A DNA stretch of 64,000 nt from Acidimicrobiia bacterium (GTDB lineage Bacteria; Actinomycetota; Acidimicrobiia; Spongiisociales; Spongiisociaceae), in contig JAJEIM010000024.1 of assembly GCA_022827785.1 (NCBI GenBank), positions 1 to 64,000 on the forward strand, read 5' to 3'. Position numbers and translations under genes: made by a program. The notes under the pieces were generated by a model. That model did not search any database and had not been told where the DNA came from. It was given only the letters and a program-made list of their open reading frames with translations. Each line of letters starts with the position of its first letter. Positions within the stretch are counted from its first letter, which is position 1. Positions 42,767-51,680 of the stretch are shown in pieces.

Positions 42767-43363
42767 ATGACTGGTGGAACCGTGGCGGGGATCGGGACCC
42801 GTCCGCTCGACGGGGATGAGGTGGCCGTGACTCTGGGGACAGCCCTCAGGCGCCTTCGCAAGGCGCAGGGACTGACACTCCAGCAGCTGGCCTCTCGCTG
42901 CGGTCTGTCCCAGCCGTTTCTCAGCCAGCTCGAGAACGGGAAGGCCATGCCCAGCCTCTTGGCCCTCCACAATGTCGCTCAGGCGCTGGAAACCACCGCC
43001 CACAGCCTTCTCCTGCCTCAGGAGCGGTTGGACATCAGCCTGGTCCGTCACGGCGACGGCGAGACCTACCAACTGGTGGACGGCGCATCGACCCGGTTCC
43101 TGACCCGGGGGGGCGCGCACCTGATGGAGCCCAACGAAGTCGAGTTCGAGGCGGGTGCCCGCACGGTGAACACCGGCCACGAAGGCGAGGAGCTCATCTA
43201 CGTCTTGGCGGGCCGCCTGCGTGTGGAACTGGAGGGTTCGCCCCCGGTGGATCTCAACCGGGGAGACGTGTACACGTATCCGGCCACGATCCCGCACACC
43301 ATGACTGCGGCCGGTCATGCCGGCTGCCGTTTTCTGGTGGTCACGTCGCCGCCCTCCTTCTAA
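42767..43363 (+). CDS. XRE-family transcriptional regulator with C-terminal cupin sensor
   Basis: A 198-aa regulator. Residues ~22-80 form an HTH_3 domain (LRRLRKAQGLTLQQLASRCG, then LSQPFLSQLENGKAMPSL). Residues ~115-195 form a cupin_2 domain with GHEGEELIYVLAGRLRVELE and GDVYTYPATIPHTMTA, a small-molecule-sensing module. It is divergent from the tautomerase-fusion gene with only 100 bases between, so it may control that gene or itself. Such regulators commonly repress catabolic genes until the inducer binds the cupin. Confidence 0.9.
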   Translation: MTGGTVAGIGTRPLDGDEVAVTLGTALRRLRKAQGLTLQQLASRCGLSQPFLSQLENGKAMPSLLALHNVAQALETTAHSLLLPQERLDISLVRHGDGETYQLVDGASTRFLTRGGAHLMEPNEVEFEAGARTVNTGHEGEELIYVLAGRLRVELEGSPPVDLNRGDVYTYPATIPHTMTAAGHAGCRFLVVTSPPSF

Positions 43364-43370
43364 CCACCTA

Positions 43371-43402
43371 GGCGGGCGGCAGGCCGACCCCGCTGCCCGC
43401 CC
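43371..43402 (+). terminator. GC-rich hairpin after the XRE-cupin gene
   Basis: GGCGGGCGGCAG and CTGCCCGCCC form a strong stem, with one bulge, starting about eight bases after the stop codon of the regulator. No U-tract. Confidence 0.4.
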
Positions 43403-43609
43403 GGTCGCTTGCGGCGTTCAGCCGACCATGAAGCCGGACGCGTGGAGAATGGCGCCATTGTGAACCAGTACCTGGCCCACGGTCCTCCGATCGTTCACAT
43501 GCAACTCCCGGCCTAGGCCGACGCCGCGGTTTGCCGCGGCAGGCCCCTGAGCGAAGCGCCTGATCCGGTGCAGCATCCGGGTGGCAGAGGGATAGCCGTT
43601 GGCAGAAGG
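43403..43609. other. Gene-free interval before SDR scar
   Basis: No open frame with a ribosome binding site and no clear repeat. It probably is what is left of the 5' part of the decayed SDR gene. Confidence 0.3.
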
Positions 43610-43785
43610 AAGGAGCTAGCGACGGCCTACGAGGTCAACGTGGTCGCGGTGATGCGCCTCATCCACCTGCTCAGCCCGAAGATGGCGGAGCGAGGCTTCA
43701 GTCGGATCATCAACGTGTCGGCAGCTACGGCTCGATCGGCCAGGACGCCCCGACCTCGGTCTCGGCAGCACCGAACCTCTACAGG
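43610..43785 (+). pseudogene. Short-chain dehydrogenase remnant
   Basis: The plus strand encodes LATAYEVNVVAVMRLIHLLS, PKMAERGFSRIINVS, then in the neighbouring frame GSYGSIGQDAPTSVSAAPNL. This is the middle of a classical SDR (Asn-containing helix and the catalytic Ser strand). A frameshift near 43722 and loss of both ends show it is dead; its end is cut by the convergent alpha/beta hydrolase gene. Confidence 0.62.
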
Positions 43786-44582
43786 AACGGCAGGAGGACC
43801 TCCACCAGGCCGTCGGGGTTGTCAACGGGGATCACGTGCGTGGTGTCGGTGACCTGCACGAGGGTCGCATCGCCCATGCGGCCCGCCATGTCCGCCATGA
43901 CGTCGAAGTTGACGAAACTGTCGGCGGCGTGCACCAGCAGGGCCGGGGTCTCCATGCCCTCCAACCGGTCCCAGTGGTCATCGGAGCGGAAGGGCCAGCG
44001 CTCGAAGAAGAGGGGATCGTGCTTGGGGGCCAGGCGCCCGCCGTCGACCGGTCCGAAACTGGTCAGCGCGGTGAGCTCGAGCATCTCCTCGGGGGCGTTG
44101 GGGAAGGCGAACCCGAGCCCGGTCCGTACCTCGCCGTGGTCGGCGTGGCTGGTGGGCCGGGGGAAGAGGTCGGTCTCGCTCTGGGCGAAGGACGCCTCGA
44201 CGTCCACCACCACGATCCGCCCTACCCGGTCGGGGTTCGCCGCCGCGTACTGGATGGCCACCAGGGCGCCCCACGAGGAGCCCATGAGGTCGACGCGGTC
44301 CTCGCCGAGGGATTCGATGAGGGCGGCCAGATCAGCCACATGGTCCGAGGTCGTGTAGTCGTGGGTCGCCGACCACTGGCTCTCGCCGTAGCCGCGGAAA
44401 TCGAGGGCCAGCACCCGTCGGCGGTCACCGATACCGGCCGCCACGGCCTTCCAGTTCCAGGCGTTGCCGATCACGCCGTGCATGCAGATCAGGGTTGTCC
44501 CCTCGCCGCCGTAGTCCAGGTAGTGCAGGCGGTTGCCCTGAGCCCCGGTCGTGTAACCATGTCGAACGCTCGGTGTCTCCAT
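43779..44582 (-). CDS. Alpha/beta hydrolase
   Basis: A 267-aa alpha/beta-hydrolase-fold enzyme. The oxyanion motif LICMHGVIGNAWNW, the nucleophile elbow DLMGSSWGALVAIQ (Ser), an acidic residue near HAADSFVNFDVMAD, and the His in VTDTTHVIPVDNP are visible. ATG 44582 follows AAGGAGGAACG. Length and motif order suit an ester, lactone or C-C hydrolase such as those in aromatic catabolism. It is divergent from the SDR-Rieske-SDR cluster, sharing the 180-base promoter region. Confidence 0.9.
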   Translation of the reverse strand: METPSVRHGYTTGAQGNRLHYLDYGGEGTTLICMHGVIGNAWNWKAVAAGIGDRRRVLALDFRGYGESQWSATHDYTTSDHVADLAALIESLGEDRVDLMGSSWGALVAIQYAAANPDRVGRIVVVDVEASFAQSETDLFPRPTSHADHGEVRTGLGFAFPNAPEEMLELTALTSFGPVDGGRLAPKHDPLFFERWPFRSDDHWDRLEGMETPALLVHAADSFVNFDVMADMAGRMGDATLVQVTDTTHVIPVDNPDGLVEVLLPFL

Positions 44583-44761
44583 CTCGTTCCTCCTTGATGC
44601 GTGGCGGACGGGTTCGTTGCCTGCTCGGTGAGTTTGATCATATCTATTGCATCCGCGGCGCCATCCGACCCGAGCGGTCGGATTCCCAGCCGGATTATTA
44701 CCACCACCAATATCATTTCGGCTAGTGTTTGAGGGCAAACCGGCATCAAGAAGGTGGTCCT

Positions 44762-45511
44762 ATGGGTGTGCTAGACGGCAAGGTGGTCATCATCACCGGC
44801 GGGGCTCGCGGGATCGGCCGCGCCTACGCCCATGGTGTCTCCGCGGAAGGAGCCGGCGTGGTGATTGCGGACCTGCTGGACGGCTCGCCGGTGGTGAAAG
44901 AACTGGCGGCCACCGGCGGCGAGGCGGTTTCCGTCTCCACCGACGTGAGCGACGAGGCCTCGACGGTGGCTATGGCGGATGCCGCCATGGATAGGTTCGG
45001 CCGGATCGACGTGCTGATCAACAATGCCGCCATGTTCTCGGAGACCACCCGAGGGCCCTTCACGGATCTCACCGTCGCCGAATGGGATCGCACCTTCGAG
45101 GTCAACGTCCGGGGCGTCTGGTTGTGTACCAAGGCGGTGTACCCCCACATGGCCGCCCGGGGTTCGGGCAAGATCATCAACATCGCTTCCAACACATGCT
45201 TCAAAGGAACGCTCGGCTTCCCCCATTACGTGGCCAGCAAGTCCGCCCTGCTGGGCCTCACCAGGTGCCTGGCCAACGAGTTGGGTCCCGAGGGCATCAC
45301 GGTCAACACGGTCTCGCCGGATCTCATCCCCAACCCGGACATCCGCCCCACCGACGCCACCAGCGACCCCTTCGTGGTATCCGGCCGGGCCATCAAGCGG
45401 ACCCAGGTAGCCGACGATATGGTGGGAACGATCCTCTACCTCAGCTCCCCGGCCTCCGACTTCGTCACCGGCCAGAGCCTCCTGGTCAACGGCGGCGCCT
45501 ACTTCATATGA
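44762..45511 (+). CDS. Short-chain dehydrogenase/reductase (copy 1)
   Basis: A 249-aa classical SDR. Cofactor motif VIITGGARGIGRAYAHG (residues ~9-25), NNAA at ~90, catalytic Ser in KIINIASNTC, Tyr-Lys in FPHYVASKSALLGL, and the C-terminal GQSLLVNGGAYF. ATG 44762 follows AAGAAGGTGG. It is a close paralogue of the SDR at 46666, and the two bracket a Rieske oxygenase, as in clusters where a dioxygenase product is dehydrogenated. Confidence 0.93.
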   Translation: MGVLDGKVVIITGGARGIGRAYAHGVSAEGAGVVIADLLDGSPVVKELAATGGEAVSVSTDVSDEASTVAMADAAMDRFGRIDVLINNAAMFSETTRGPFTDLTVAEWDRTFEVNVRGVWLCTKAVYPHMAARGSGKIINIASNTCFKGTLGFPHYVASKSALLGLTRCLANELGPEGITVNTVSPDLIPNPDIRPTDATSDPFVVSGRAIKRTQVADDMVGTILYLSSPASDFVTGQSLLVNGGAYFI

Positions 45512-45548
45512 CCCTGGACCCAGGATCCGACCGGGAAGGCAGGTGAGG

Positions 45549-46601
45549 ATGCCCAAGCCGAGCATGCAGGATCTCGCCGATCCGTTCGTTCCCGAGCGCG
45601 ACTCGAAGTGGTACCGGGCTATGTGGCACTTCTGGCATCCCGTCGCCTACAGCGGCGACGTGGTCGAGGGCGAGATGCTGCAGGGGCTGCTTCTCGGCGA
45701 ACGCATCCTCCTCGTCCGCCATGAGGGGACGGTTCGGGCGTTCATGGACGTCTGCCGGCACAAAGGGGCGGCGCCGTCGCTCGGCTGGATCGAGAACGGT
45801 TGCATCAACTGCCCCTACCACGGCTGGTCCTACGACATGGAGGGCAACCTGGTCAACATCCCCTCCCGTCCCGAGCTCAACGGGATCCTCAAGGTCAACC
45901 TGGAGCGATACCTGTGCCGGGAGAGTGCGGGCCTGATCTGGGTGTCGCTGGTCGATGAGCCGTGGGGCGATCCTCCCGGCCTTGCCGAGTGGGACGACCC
46001 CGACATGCATTGGCAATCACCCGCCTACTACGACTGGAAAACCAGCGCGCCCCGCCGTCTTGAGAACTTCGTCGACTTCTCGCACTTTCCGTTCGTCCAC
46101 GAGAACATCCTGGGAACCCGGGACAAGGCCGAGGTCGAGGACCACGAGGTCTGGCGGGAGGGGCAGATGCTCCGCTTCGACCGCTACGTCGTGGAGCCCA
46201 ACGACGACACGATGAAGGGGATCCTCGGAATCTCCGACGACATCGTCACGGTTCTCAACCGCTACTACCTGAGCCTGCCGGGCACGATCTACCTCCTTCG
46301 GATCTTCCCCAACGGCAAGCGCTACGGGCTCTACATGGTCTCCGCACCCTCCGGGCCGGCGACCTGCCGGAACTTCTGGCACATCGGGTCGGACTTCGCG
46401 CAGACCGACGAGGAACTGGCATTCCTCATCGACTTCGAACTGATGGTGCTGGACCAGGATCAGCCCGTGGTCGAGTCTCAGTGGCCCGAGCACCTGCCTG
46501 ATCTGCTCAGCGCCGAGATGTACATCAAGGTGGCCGACGACGTCACCCTCGCCTACCGCTCATGGCTGTTCGAATTGGCGGCCGATTTCATGAGCGAGTA
46601 G
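45549..46601 (+). CDS. Rieske non-heme iron oxygenase, alpha subunit (VanA/phthalate-dioxygenase-like)
   Basis: A 350-aa oxygenase. The Rieske [2Fe-2S] ligands are in DVCRHKGAAPSLGW (CxH) and INCPYHGWSYDMEGN (CxxH). The mononuclear iron site is NFVDFSHFPFVHENILG with two His, and a C-terminal Asp. ATG 45549 is chosen; GTG 45543 in the same frame is an alternative. Single-component alpha subunits of this size demethylate or hydroxylate aromatics, quaternary amines or heterocycles, and need a reductase, which is not adjacent. In the same cluster as two SDRs. Confidence 0.92.
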   Translation: MPKPSMQDLADPFVPERDSKWYRAMWHFWHPVAYSGDVVEGEMLQGLLLGERILLVRHEGTVRAFMDVCRHKGAAPSLGWIENGCINCPYHGWSYDMEGNLVNIPSRPELNGILKVNLERYLCRESAGLIWVSLVDEPWGDPPGLAEWDDPDMHWQSPAYYDWKTSAPRRLENFVDFSHFPFVHENILGTRDKAEVEDHEVWREGQMLRFDRYVVEPNDDTMKGILGISDDIVTVLNRYYLSLPGTIYLLRIFPNGKRYGLYMVSAPSGPATCRNFWHIGSDFAQTDEELAFLIDFELMVLDQDQPVVESQWPEHLPDLLSAEMYIKVADDVTLAYRSWLFELAADFMSE

Positions 46602-46665
46602 CCGGAAGGGGAGGGGGACGCCGGCGGCCCGCCGGATTCGAGCCTATGAAAGGAATGGAGGGCTC

Positions 46666-47418
46666 ATGGGCATGCTCGACGGCCAAGTCGTAATCGTGAC
46701 CGGCGGCGCCGGTGGAATAGGGAGCGCCTACTGCCGAGGCCTGGCCACGGAGGGCGCATCGCTCGTCGTCGCCGATCTGGTCGATGGCTCCGAGATGGTG
46801 GCGGAGGCCGAGGAGTTGGGCGCCAAGGCCATCTCGGTCCAGGTGGATGTCAGCGATGTCGCCTCTACCGAAGCGATGGCGGCTGCCACCGTCGACGCCT
46901 TCGGCAAGATCGACGCCCTGGTGAACAACGCCGCCTTCTATCTATCGATCACCCAGGGTCCGATGGAGGAGATCTCACCCGACGAGTGGGACAAGTGTTT
47001 TGACGTCAACGTCAAGGGCTCCTGGCTGTGCGCCCGGGCGGTGGCGCCGACCATGCGGGCCCGGAAGAGCGGCAAGATCGTGAACATCGCCTCGATGACC
47101 GTCAATGACGGTACTCCCGGGTTCCTCCACTACGTGGCCTCGAAGGCGGCCATCTGGGGACTCACCCGTTCATTGGCACGAGAGTTGGGTGACGACGGTA
47201 TCTCCGTCAACACCCTGACCCCCGACTACATCCCCCACGATGCCGACTACGCCGCCAAGCAGCCGCATGTGGATGGCCTGATCATCGGTCGCCGGGCCTT
47301 CAAGCGGTCCCAGGTGCCCGACGACATGGTCGGGACCCTCCTCTACCTGGTGAGCCCCTGGTCCGATTTCGTGACGGGCCAGAACATCTGGGTAAACGGA
47401 GGCTCCGGCTTCCACTGA
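46666..47418 (+). CDS. Short-chain dehydrogenase/reductase (copy 2)
   Basis: A 250-aa SDR with VIVTGGAGGIGSAYCRG, LVNNAAFYLS, KIVNIASMTV, FLHYVASKAAIWGLTR and GQNIWVNGGSGFH. It shares with the SDR at 44762 the rare features of the C-terminal half (SRAIKR/GRRAFKR-QVxDDMVGTLLYL, SDFVTGQ), so both derive from one duplication. ATG 46666 has a GGAATGGAGGG-like site. Probably acts on the Rieske product. Confidence 0.92.
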   Translation: MGMLDGQVVIVTGGAGGIGSAYCRGLATEGASLVVADLVDGSEMVAEAEELGAKAISVQVDVSDVASTEAMAAATVDAFGKIDALVNNAAFYLSITQGPMEEISPDEWDKCFDVNVKGSWLCARAVAPTMRARKSGKIVNIASMTVNDGTPGFLHYVASKAAIWGLTRSLARELGDDGISVNTLTPDYIPHDADYAAKQPHVDGLIIGRRAFKRSQVPDDMVGTLLYLVSPWSDFVTGQNIWVNGGSGFH

Positions 47419-47462
47419 GCGGCCCCGACCACGGCCGGACCGGGAACGTCTCGTCGACCTAA

Positions 47463-47521
47463 TACAGGAATTTCCTCTCCACTAGTACAGGGATTTCCTC
47501 AGCTCATGTTGGATTTTCCTC
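47463..47521. repeat. Three imperfect 15-bp direct repeats, about 22-bp period
   Basis: TACAGGAATTTCCTC (47463), TACAGGGATTTCCTC (47486) and a weaker TGTTGGATTTTCCTC (47507) share the palindromic GGAATTTCC-type core. The spacing is about two helical turns. They lie between two convergent genes, so their role as operators is doubtful. Confidence 0.5.
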
Positions 47522-47576
47522 GACGCTGCTAAAGGAATGTCCCGCCCGGGAGCCCTCGCCAGTTCCCGGCAACCGT

Positions 47577-48989
47577 TCAGTTCTGCGCCGGCGGTCGCCA
47601 CGGGACCAGCAGCCCATGCAACCCGGCCTTATCGATCAGTTCCGCTGATCTAGCCCTCGCCTCCGCGATCACTTCGGCTTCGTCCACCTTCGTGGACGAT
47701 CCGTTCTCGTAGATGATCTCGCCTCCCACGATCGTCATCACCACATCCGAGCCGCGCGCCGCGTACACCAGCGTCGATATGGTCCGGTTGAGCGGTTGGA
47801 GATGGACCCGGTCGAGGTCCACCACCGCTATGTCGGCGAGCTTGCCCGGCGCCAGCACACCGGCATCGATGCCCAGGTAGCGGGCGCCCTCGCGGGTGGC
47901 CAGTTCCAGCACCTCCTCGGACCGCAACGAGGTGGGCTCGAGCGTGGTCAGCCTCTGGACGAATATCGCCTGCTTCATCTGCTCGAACATGTCCTGGCGG
48001 TGGTCGCAGGCGGAGCCGTCGGTGCCGAGCGACACCACCGCTCCCGCCGATCGCAGGTCCGCCATCCTGATCGCTCCGTCGGCCATGTAACAGTTGGAGG
48101 TGGGGCAGTGTGCCACACCCGCGCCGGCCTCACCGATGTAGGACACCTCCTCGTCGTCGAGCCACACGCCGTGGGACAGGGCGGCGCGCTCGTCGAGGAT
48201 CCCCGCCCGCTGCATCCAGACGACCGGACGCTCCCCGTAGCACGATACGTAGGCGGCGGGATCGGTCTGCGGCGCCGAGCAGTGGAAGTGCCAGCGCACG
48301 TCGAGTTCGTGGGCTAGCGCCACCGAATCGATGATCAGTTGCCGTTCTATGAAGTTGCCGTCCGGCGCCGGCCAGACCCCCACCTGCCGTCCGGCGGTGG
48401 CTTCGATGGCCGCCCCCGTGATCTCCAGTTCCTCCTCGGGGGACAGCTCGAAGAGGTAGTCGGGGATGTCGTAGTGACGAGTCACCTCGGCCGGTGCCCC
48501 GTATATGCCCCGCGCCACGACCCCGCGCAGGCCCACCTCCTCGATGGTCCGCGCCACTCCCACCGTCGTCTCCAGGTCGACCGGCGCGTAGTGGTCATCG
48601 ACCACTGCGGTCGTTCCGGCCCGCGCCGCCTCCAGGGCGGTCAGCCTGATCCCGGCCCAGGCCTGCTCGCGGCTGATCTGCCGAGCGTAGGGCCACATGA
48701 AGTCGCTCAGCCACGGGTACAGAGACATGCCCTCCCCGAGACCCCGGCCCAAGCTCTGGAAGAGATGGGTATGGCTGTCCACGAAGCCCGGGAGTACCGC
48801 CTTGCCGGTGCAGTCGATCACGCGCTCGGCCCGGTAGCCGTCCAGTTCGTCAGGCGTGCCCACGGCGACTATCCGTTCCCCGCTGACCGCCACCGCTCCC
48901 GGTTCGTACACGGCGCGCCGGTCATCGACGGTGATGACCGATCCCCCCGTCAGCAGCAGATCGCAAACGGTCCTGTCGCTAGAAATCAT
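47577..48989 (-). CDS. ATZ/TRZ-type amidohydrolase (aminohydrolase/deaminase)
   Basis: A 470-aa amidohydrolase of the chlorohydrolase/guanine-deaminase-like branch. The zinc motifs are GFVDSHTHLFQSLGRG (HxH), VRWHFHCSAP (His), ALSHGVWLDDEEV (His) and VSLGTDGSACDHRQ (Asp), with AHCPTSNCYMADG as in 8-oxoguanine deaminase, S-adenosylhomocysteine deaminase and atrazine-type enzymes. ATG 48989 has a GAGGAGC site. It probably deaminates a purine or related N-heterocycle. Stands alone between convergent and divergent genes. Confidence 0.9.
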   Translation of the reverse strand: MISSDRTVCDLLLTGGSVITVDDRRAVYEPGAVAVSGERIVAVGTPDELDGYRAERVIDCTGKAVLPGFVDSHTHLFQSLGRGLGEGMSLYPWLSDFMWPYARQISREQAWAGIRLTALEAARAGTTAVVDDHYAPVDLETTVGVARTIEEVGLRGVVARGIYGAPAEVTRHYDIPDYLFELSPEEELEITGAAIEATAGRQVGVWPAPDGNFIERQLIIDSVALAHELDVRWHFHCSAPQTDPAAYVSCYGERPVVWMQRAGILDERAALSHGVWLDDEEVSYIGEAGAGVAHCPTSNCYMADGAIRMADLRSAGAVVSLGTDGSACDHRQDMFEQMKQAIFVQRLTTLEPTSLRSEEVLELATREGARYLGIDAGVLAPGKLADIAVVDLDRVHLQPLNRTISTLVYAARGSDVVMTIVGGEIIYENGSSTKVDEAEVIAEARARSAELIDKAGLHGLLVPWRPPAQN

Positions 48990-49114
48990 CCGCTTTGCTC
49001 CTCCCCGAGTCACATCGTGCCATTATGGTTCGGAATATTGATGGTGTCGATAGTCGATCCGGCACCATCGGGCAGCAGAATCGAGTTTCCGCCTGGGAGG
49101 AATGGGGTGAGACC

Positions 49115-50212
49115 ATGAGATCACGACTAGGCATCTTGGGCATTGCCGCAGCCCTCCTGCTGGCGGTCGCGGCCTGCGGGGAGGATCCGGAGCCGGCCGC
49201 CACGACTGCGGCGCCTGCCACGACCGCGGCGCCCACGACCACCGCAGCGCCGACCACGACCGCGGCGCCCGCCGTGGAGGAACCCAGTGAGTTCCGGGTG
49301 GCATACATAGCTCCGGGACCCATCGACGATCCGTGGTACACGTCGATGCTGGACTCCTTGAGCCGCCTCGCGGACGAGAGCCCTTACGGCCTCGACATCT
49401 CGCACGAGTGGTTCGAGAACATCGCCTACGCGGACGGTGAGCGGGTGATCCGTGATCTGGCGTCGAGCGGCAAGTACGAGATGATTCTCGCCGGAAGCAC
49501 CTACAGCGACGCTGTATCCGCGGTGATGGGGGATTACCCCGACGTCGCCTTCGTGTACGCCGGGTCCGGCAACGAGCCGCTGGGCGGGAACGCCTTCTGG
49601 ATCGACACCTTCATCCACGAACCGGCCTACCTGACCGGCGTTGCCGCGGGCCTGATGACCGAGACCGGCAAGATCGGAATCGTCGCCAACTTCCCGTTCC
49701 CCAACGTCAACGCGCCCGTCAACGGGTACATCGCGGGCGCCAGGTCCGTCAACCCCGACGTCGAGTGGGACGTGACCTTCATCGAGAGCTGGTGGGATCC
49801 GGCGACCGCCAAGGAGGCCGCCACCGCCCAGATCAACGCCGGCGCCGACGTGCTGTACGCCATCGTCTTCGGCGTCTTCGAAGCGGCGGAGGAAGCGGGC
49901 GTGTACGGAGTGGGGGACCTCGCCGACGTGCAGGCCCTGGCGCCCGGCGTGGTCATCACCAGCACCGTCGCCAAGTGGGATCAAGCCATAGCGGAGGTTA
50001 TCGACGCCTGGTGGGGCCAGATGGTCAACGGTGTTCAGATGAACGCGCCGACCGAGCGGATCATGTTCCACATGCCACAGGGCGGCAGCGACATCGCGCC
50101 CCTCAACGAAGCCATAGTGCCTGCTGACGTACGTGAAAAGGTTCTGGAAGCGCGGGACCAGATCCTGTCGGGCGAACTGGTGGTGGACCTCAACGACGGC
50201 CCGCCCGAGTAG
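49115..50212 (+). CDS. BMP-family (PnrA-like) nucleoside-type binding lipoprotein, copy 1
   Basis: A 365-aa lipoprotein with a signal peptide ending in the lipobox LAVAAC (about residue 22), a linker of repeated AATTAAP/TTTAAP units (residues ~28-52) and a BMP/PnrA domain: RVAYIAPGPIDDPWYTSMLD, FVYAGSGNEPLGGNAFW, GIVANFPFPNVNAPVNGYIA. These proteins bind nucleosides or related ligands for RbsA/NupOPQ-type transporters. It stands alone, 3.3 kb before a paralogue that is followed by the transporter genes. ATG 49115 was chosen by the signal peptide. Confidence 0.9.
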   Translation: MRSRLGILGIAAALLLAVAACGEDPEPAATTAAPATTAAPTTTAAPTTTAAPAVEEPSEFRVAYIAPGPIDDPWYTSMLDSLSRLADESPYGLDISHEWFENIAYADGERVIRDLASSGKYEMILAGSTYSDAVSAVMGDYPDVAFVYAGSGNEPLGGNAFWIDTFIHEPAYLTGVAAGLMTETGKIGIVANFPFPNVNAPVNGYIAGARSVNPDVEWDVTFIESWWDPATAKEAATAQINAGADVLYAIVFGVFEAAEEAGVYGVGDLADVQALAPGVVITSTVAKWDQAIAEVIDAWWGQMVNGVQMNAPTERIMFHMPQGGSDIAPLNEAIVPADVREKVLEARDQILSGELVVDLNDGPPE

Positions 50213-50236
50213 ACCGTACTTCGAGAAGATGACTCA

Positions 50237-50266
50237 CTCGGGAGGCGGCCGTTGTCGCCTCCCGAG
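50237..50266 (+). terminator. Perfect 11-bp hairpin after BMP gene copy 1
   Basis: CTCGGGAGGCG (50237-50247) and CGCCTCCCGAG (50256-50266) form a perfect stem with an eight-base loop 25 bases after the stop. It lacks a U-tract but is well placed as a terminator between convergent genes. Confidence 0.65.
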
Positions 50267-50332
50267 GAGGCTCTGCCGGTAGCCGAGTAAGGATCGGGGC
50301 TCGCGCTCGGGTACTACCTCCGGTAGGCCGAC

Positions 50333-50728
50333 CTAGACCGTTCGGTTCGCCTCGTGCTCCTCCACCAACTTCACCATGCGCTCCACGTACTTGCGCACGG
50401 CGTAACGATCGGCGGTGATCTGGTAGTCCTCCATGTCGCCGTGATGAAAGTGGATGTGCAACTTCTCCGCGGCGGTGAACCCGGCGTTGAGGAACGGCTC
50501 GTCGTAGTCTTTGGCCAGCCGGAAGGCGGCGTTCTTGTTGGCGCGATGCGACTGGTAGTCCCAGCCGCGCTGGAGAGACGCCGCGATGACGGCTTGGACG
50601 GAGGCGCCGTAGAGCTTCTCGGCGGCCTGGCGCGTGTCGCCCACCGCGAACTCGGCCTCTGCCTGGTCCAGGAACTCCAACGCCTGCGCCACGCGCTCCG
50701 AGACGGTGGCCTCTTGTATGACGGTCAT
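50333..50728 (-). CDS. HEPN/PaREP1-like small helical protein
   Basis: A 131-aa all-helical protein: ALEFLDQAEAEFAVGDTRQA, EKLYGASVQAVIAASLQRGW, then HRANKNAAFRLAKDYDEP and AAEKLHIHFHHGDMEDYQ. The helix-rich pattern with AAEKLYGA and repeated Ala/Glu is like PaREP1/HEPN-type domains, which in other contexts are nucleic-acid or nucleotidyltransferase partners. No Rx4-6H motif is obvious, so a nuclease role is not supported. No nucleotidyltransferase partner adjacent. ATG 50728. Confidence 0.55.
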   Translation of the reverse strand: MTVIQEATVSERVAQALEFLDQAEAEFAVGDTRQAAEKLYGASVQAVIAASLQRGWDYQSHRANKNAAFRLAKDYDEPFLNAGFTAAEKLHIHFHHGDMEDYQITADRYAVRKYVERMVKLVEEHEANRTV

Positions 50729-50929
50729 GTTGGCCTTCCTTCCCGGCGCGTCCGGCACGGTCCCCTCGTCGGAGAGCGCCATCAAGCGCATTTATCGTAT
50801 GCGTGCGGTCAACGTATCCGCTCGGTCGATGGAGTTCAATACCCTCGAATCTCGGTAGCCCCGGGTCCCGGGTACCAGCCGGCCGCGGTCGTGCTCGCGG
50901 GACAATGGCAGGCCGCGTCGGACCGCCGA

Positions 50930-51620
50930 TCATTGTCCCTCCCGGCGGGTCCGGCGACGCATCGCGATCAGCGTCGCGACGAAAACGGCCAGGGCGATGC
51001 CGGTGGCCAAGGTTTGGCGGATCGTCGTGGCGCTGTCCGGCGGCTCGGCGGCGCTGTCCGGCGGCTCGGATTCCTGAACTATCGTTGGGATCTCCCGTGG
51101 CGCCGGGAGGAGGATCGTCTCGTCCGGTGGGTAGCCGGCCCCGAACACCTCTTCGAGGTCTGCTACTGAGACGAAGCCGGAATCGCCGGTCATTATCATC
51201 GTGTGTAGGTCTCCGGCCCGGTACCAGCGAGAATCTTCTTCAACCAGCCTGGCTAGCACACTGGTCCTTCCCAGCCTGTAGACGCTGCAGGGAGAATCGG
51301 GGCCGGGTCCAAACAAACCTGATGTGAGGTCCTACCTCGCCCTTGTAGACCCGGTAGACCTCGAAAGTGACTTCCTCTATGTAAGTGAGATCGCCGTCCT
51401 TTTCGAGTCCTCGTCGTTCGATCACGCGCCCGAAGAACGCGACATCTACTTCTTCGGAATACTCCGCCAGCGGTCTAGCGATAACTGTGCAGGCGGCAGC
51501 CGGGCGGGGGTGAGTCAATACGCCCGCGACCACCACCAGCGCAACAAGTAGCGATCCGAGCGTCCCGGTCACGGCGGCAGAAACCCGAACCTTCCCGGAT
51601 CCGTTCGCAGCTCGTGCCAT
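50930..51620 (-). pseudogene. Secreted, membrane-anchored Cys protein split by a frameshift
   Basis: The first frame (start ATG 51620) encodes a signal peptide (GTLGSLLVALVVVAGVLTHP) ending at AACTVIARPLAEY, then a strand-rich domain to VYRVYKGEVGPHIR. After a one-base shift near 51312 the second frame continues LFGPGPDSPCSVYRLGRTSV, then VFGAGYPPDETILLP, a Pro/Ser linker and a C-terminal transmembrane helix followed by RRRTRREGQ. The full product would be about 228 aa, exported and anchored at the C-terminus. The AACT...C layout suggests a netrin/TIMP-like (NTR) fold. The shift sits at GGTTTGTTTGG, which could be an assembly error or true slippage. Confidence 0.62.
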
Positions 51621-51680
51621 ATCGGGTCCGGTCAGTTGTATCCAATGAAGTCTACCGGACCGTTTGACAGATCAATATAG

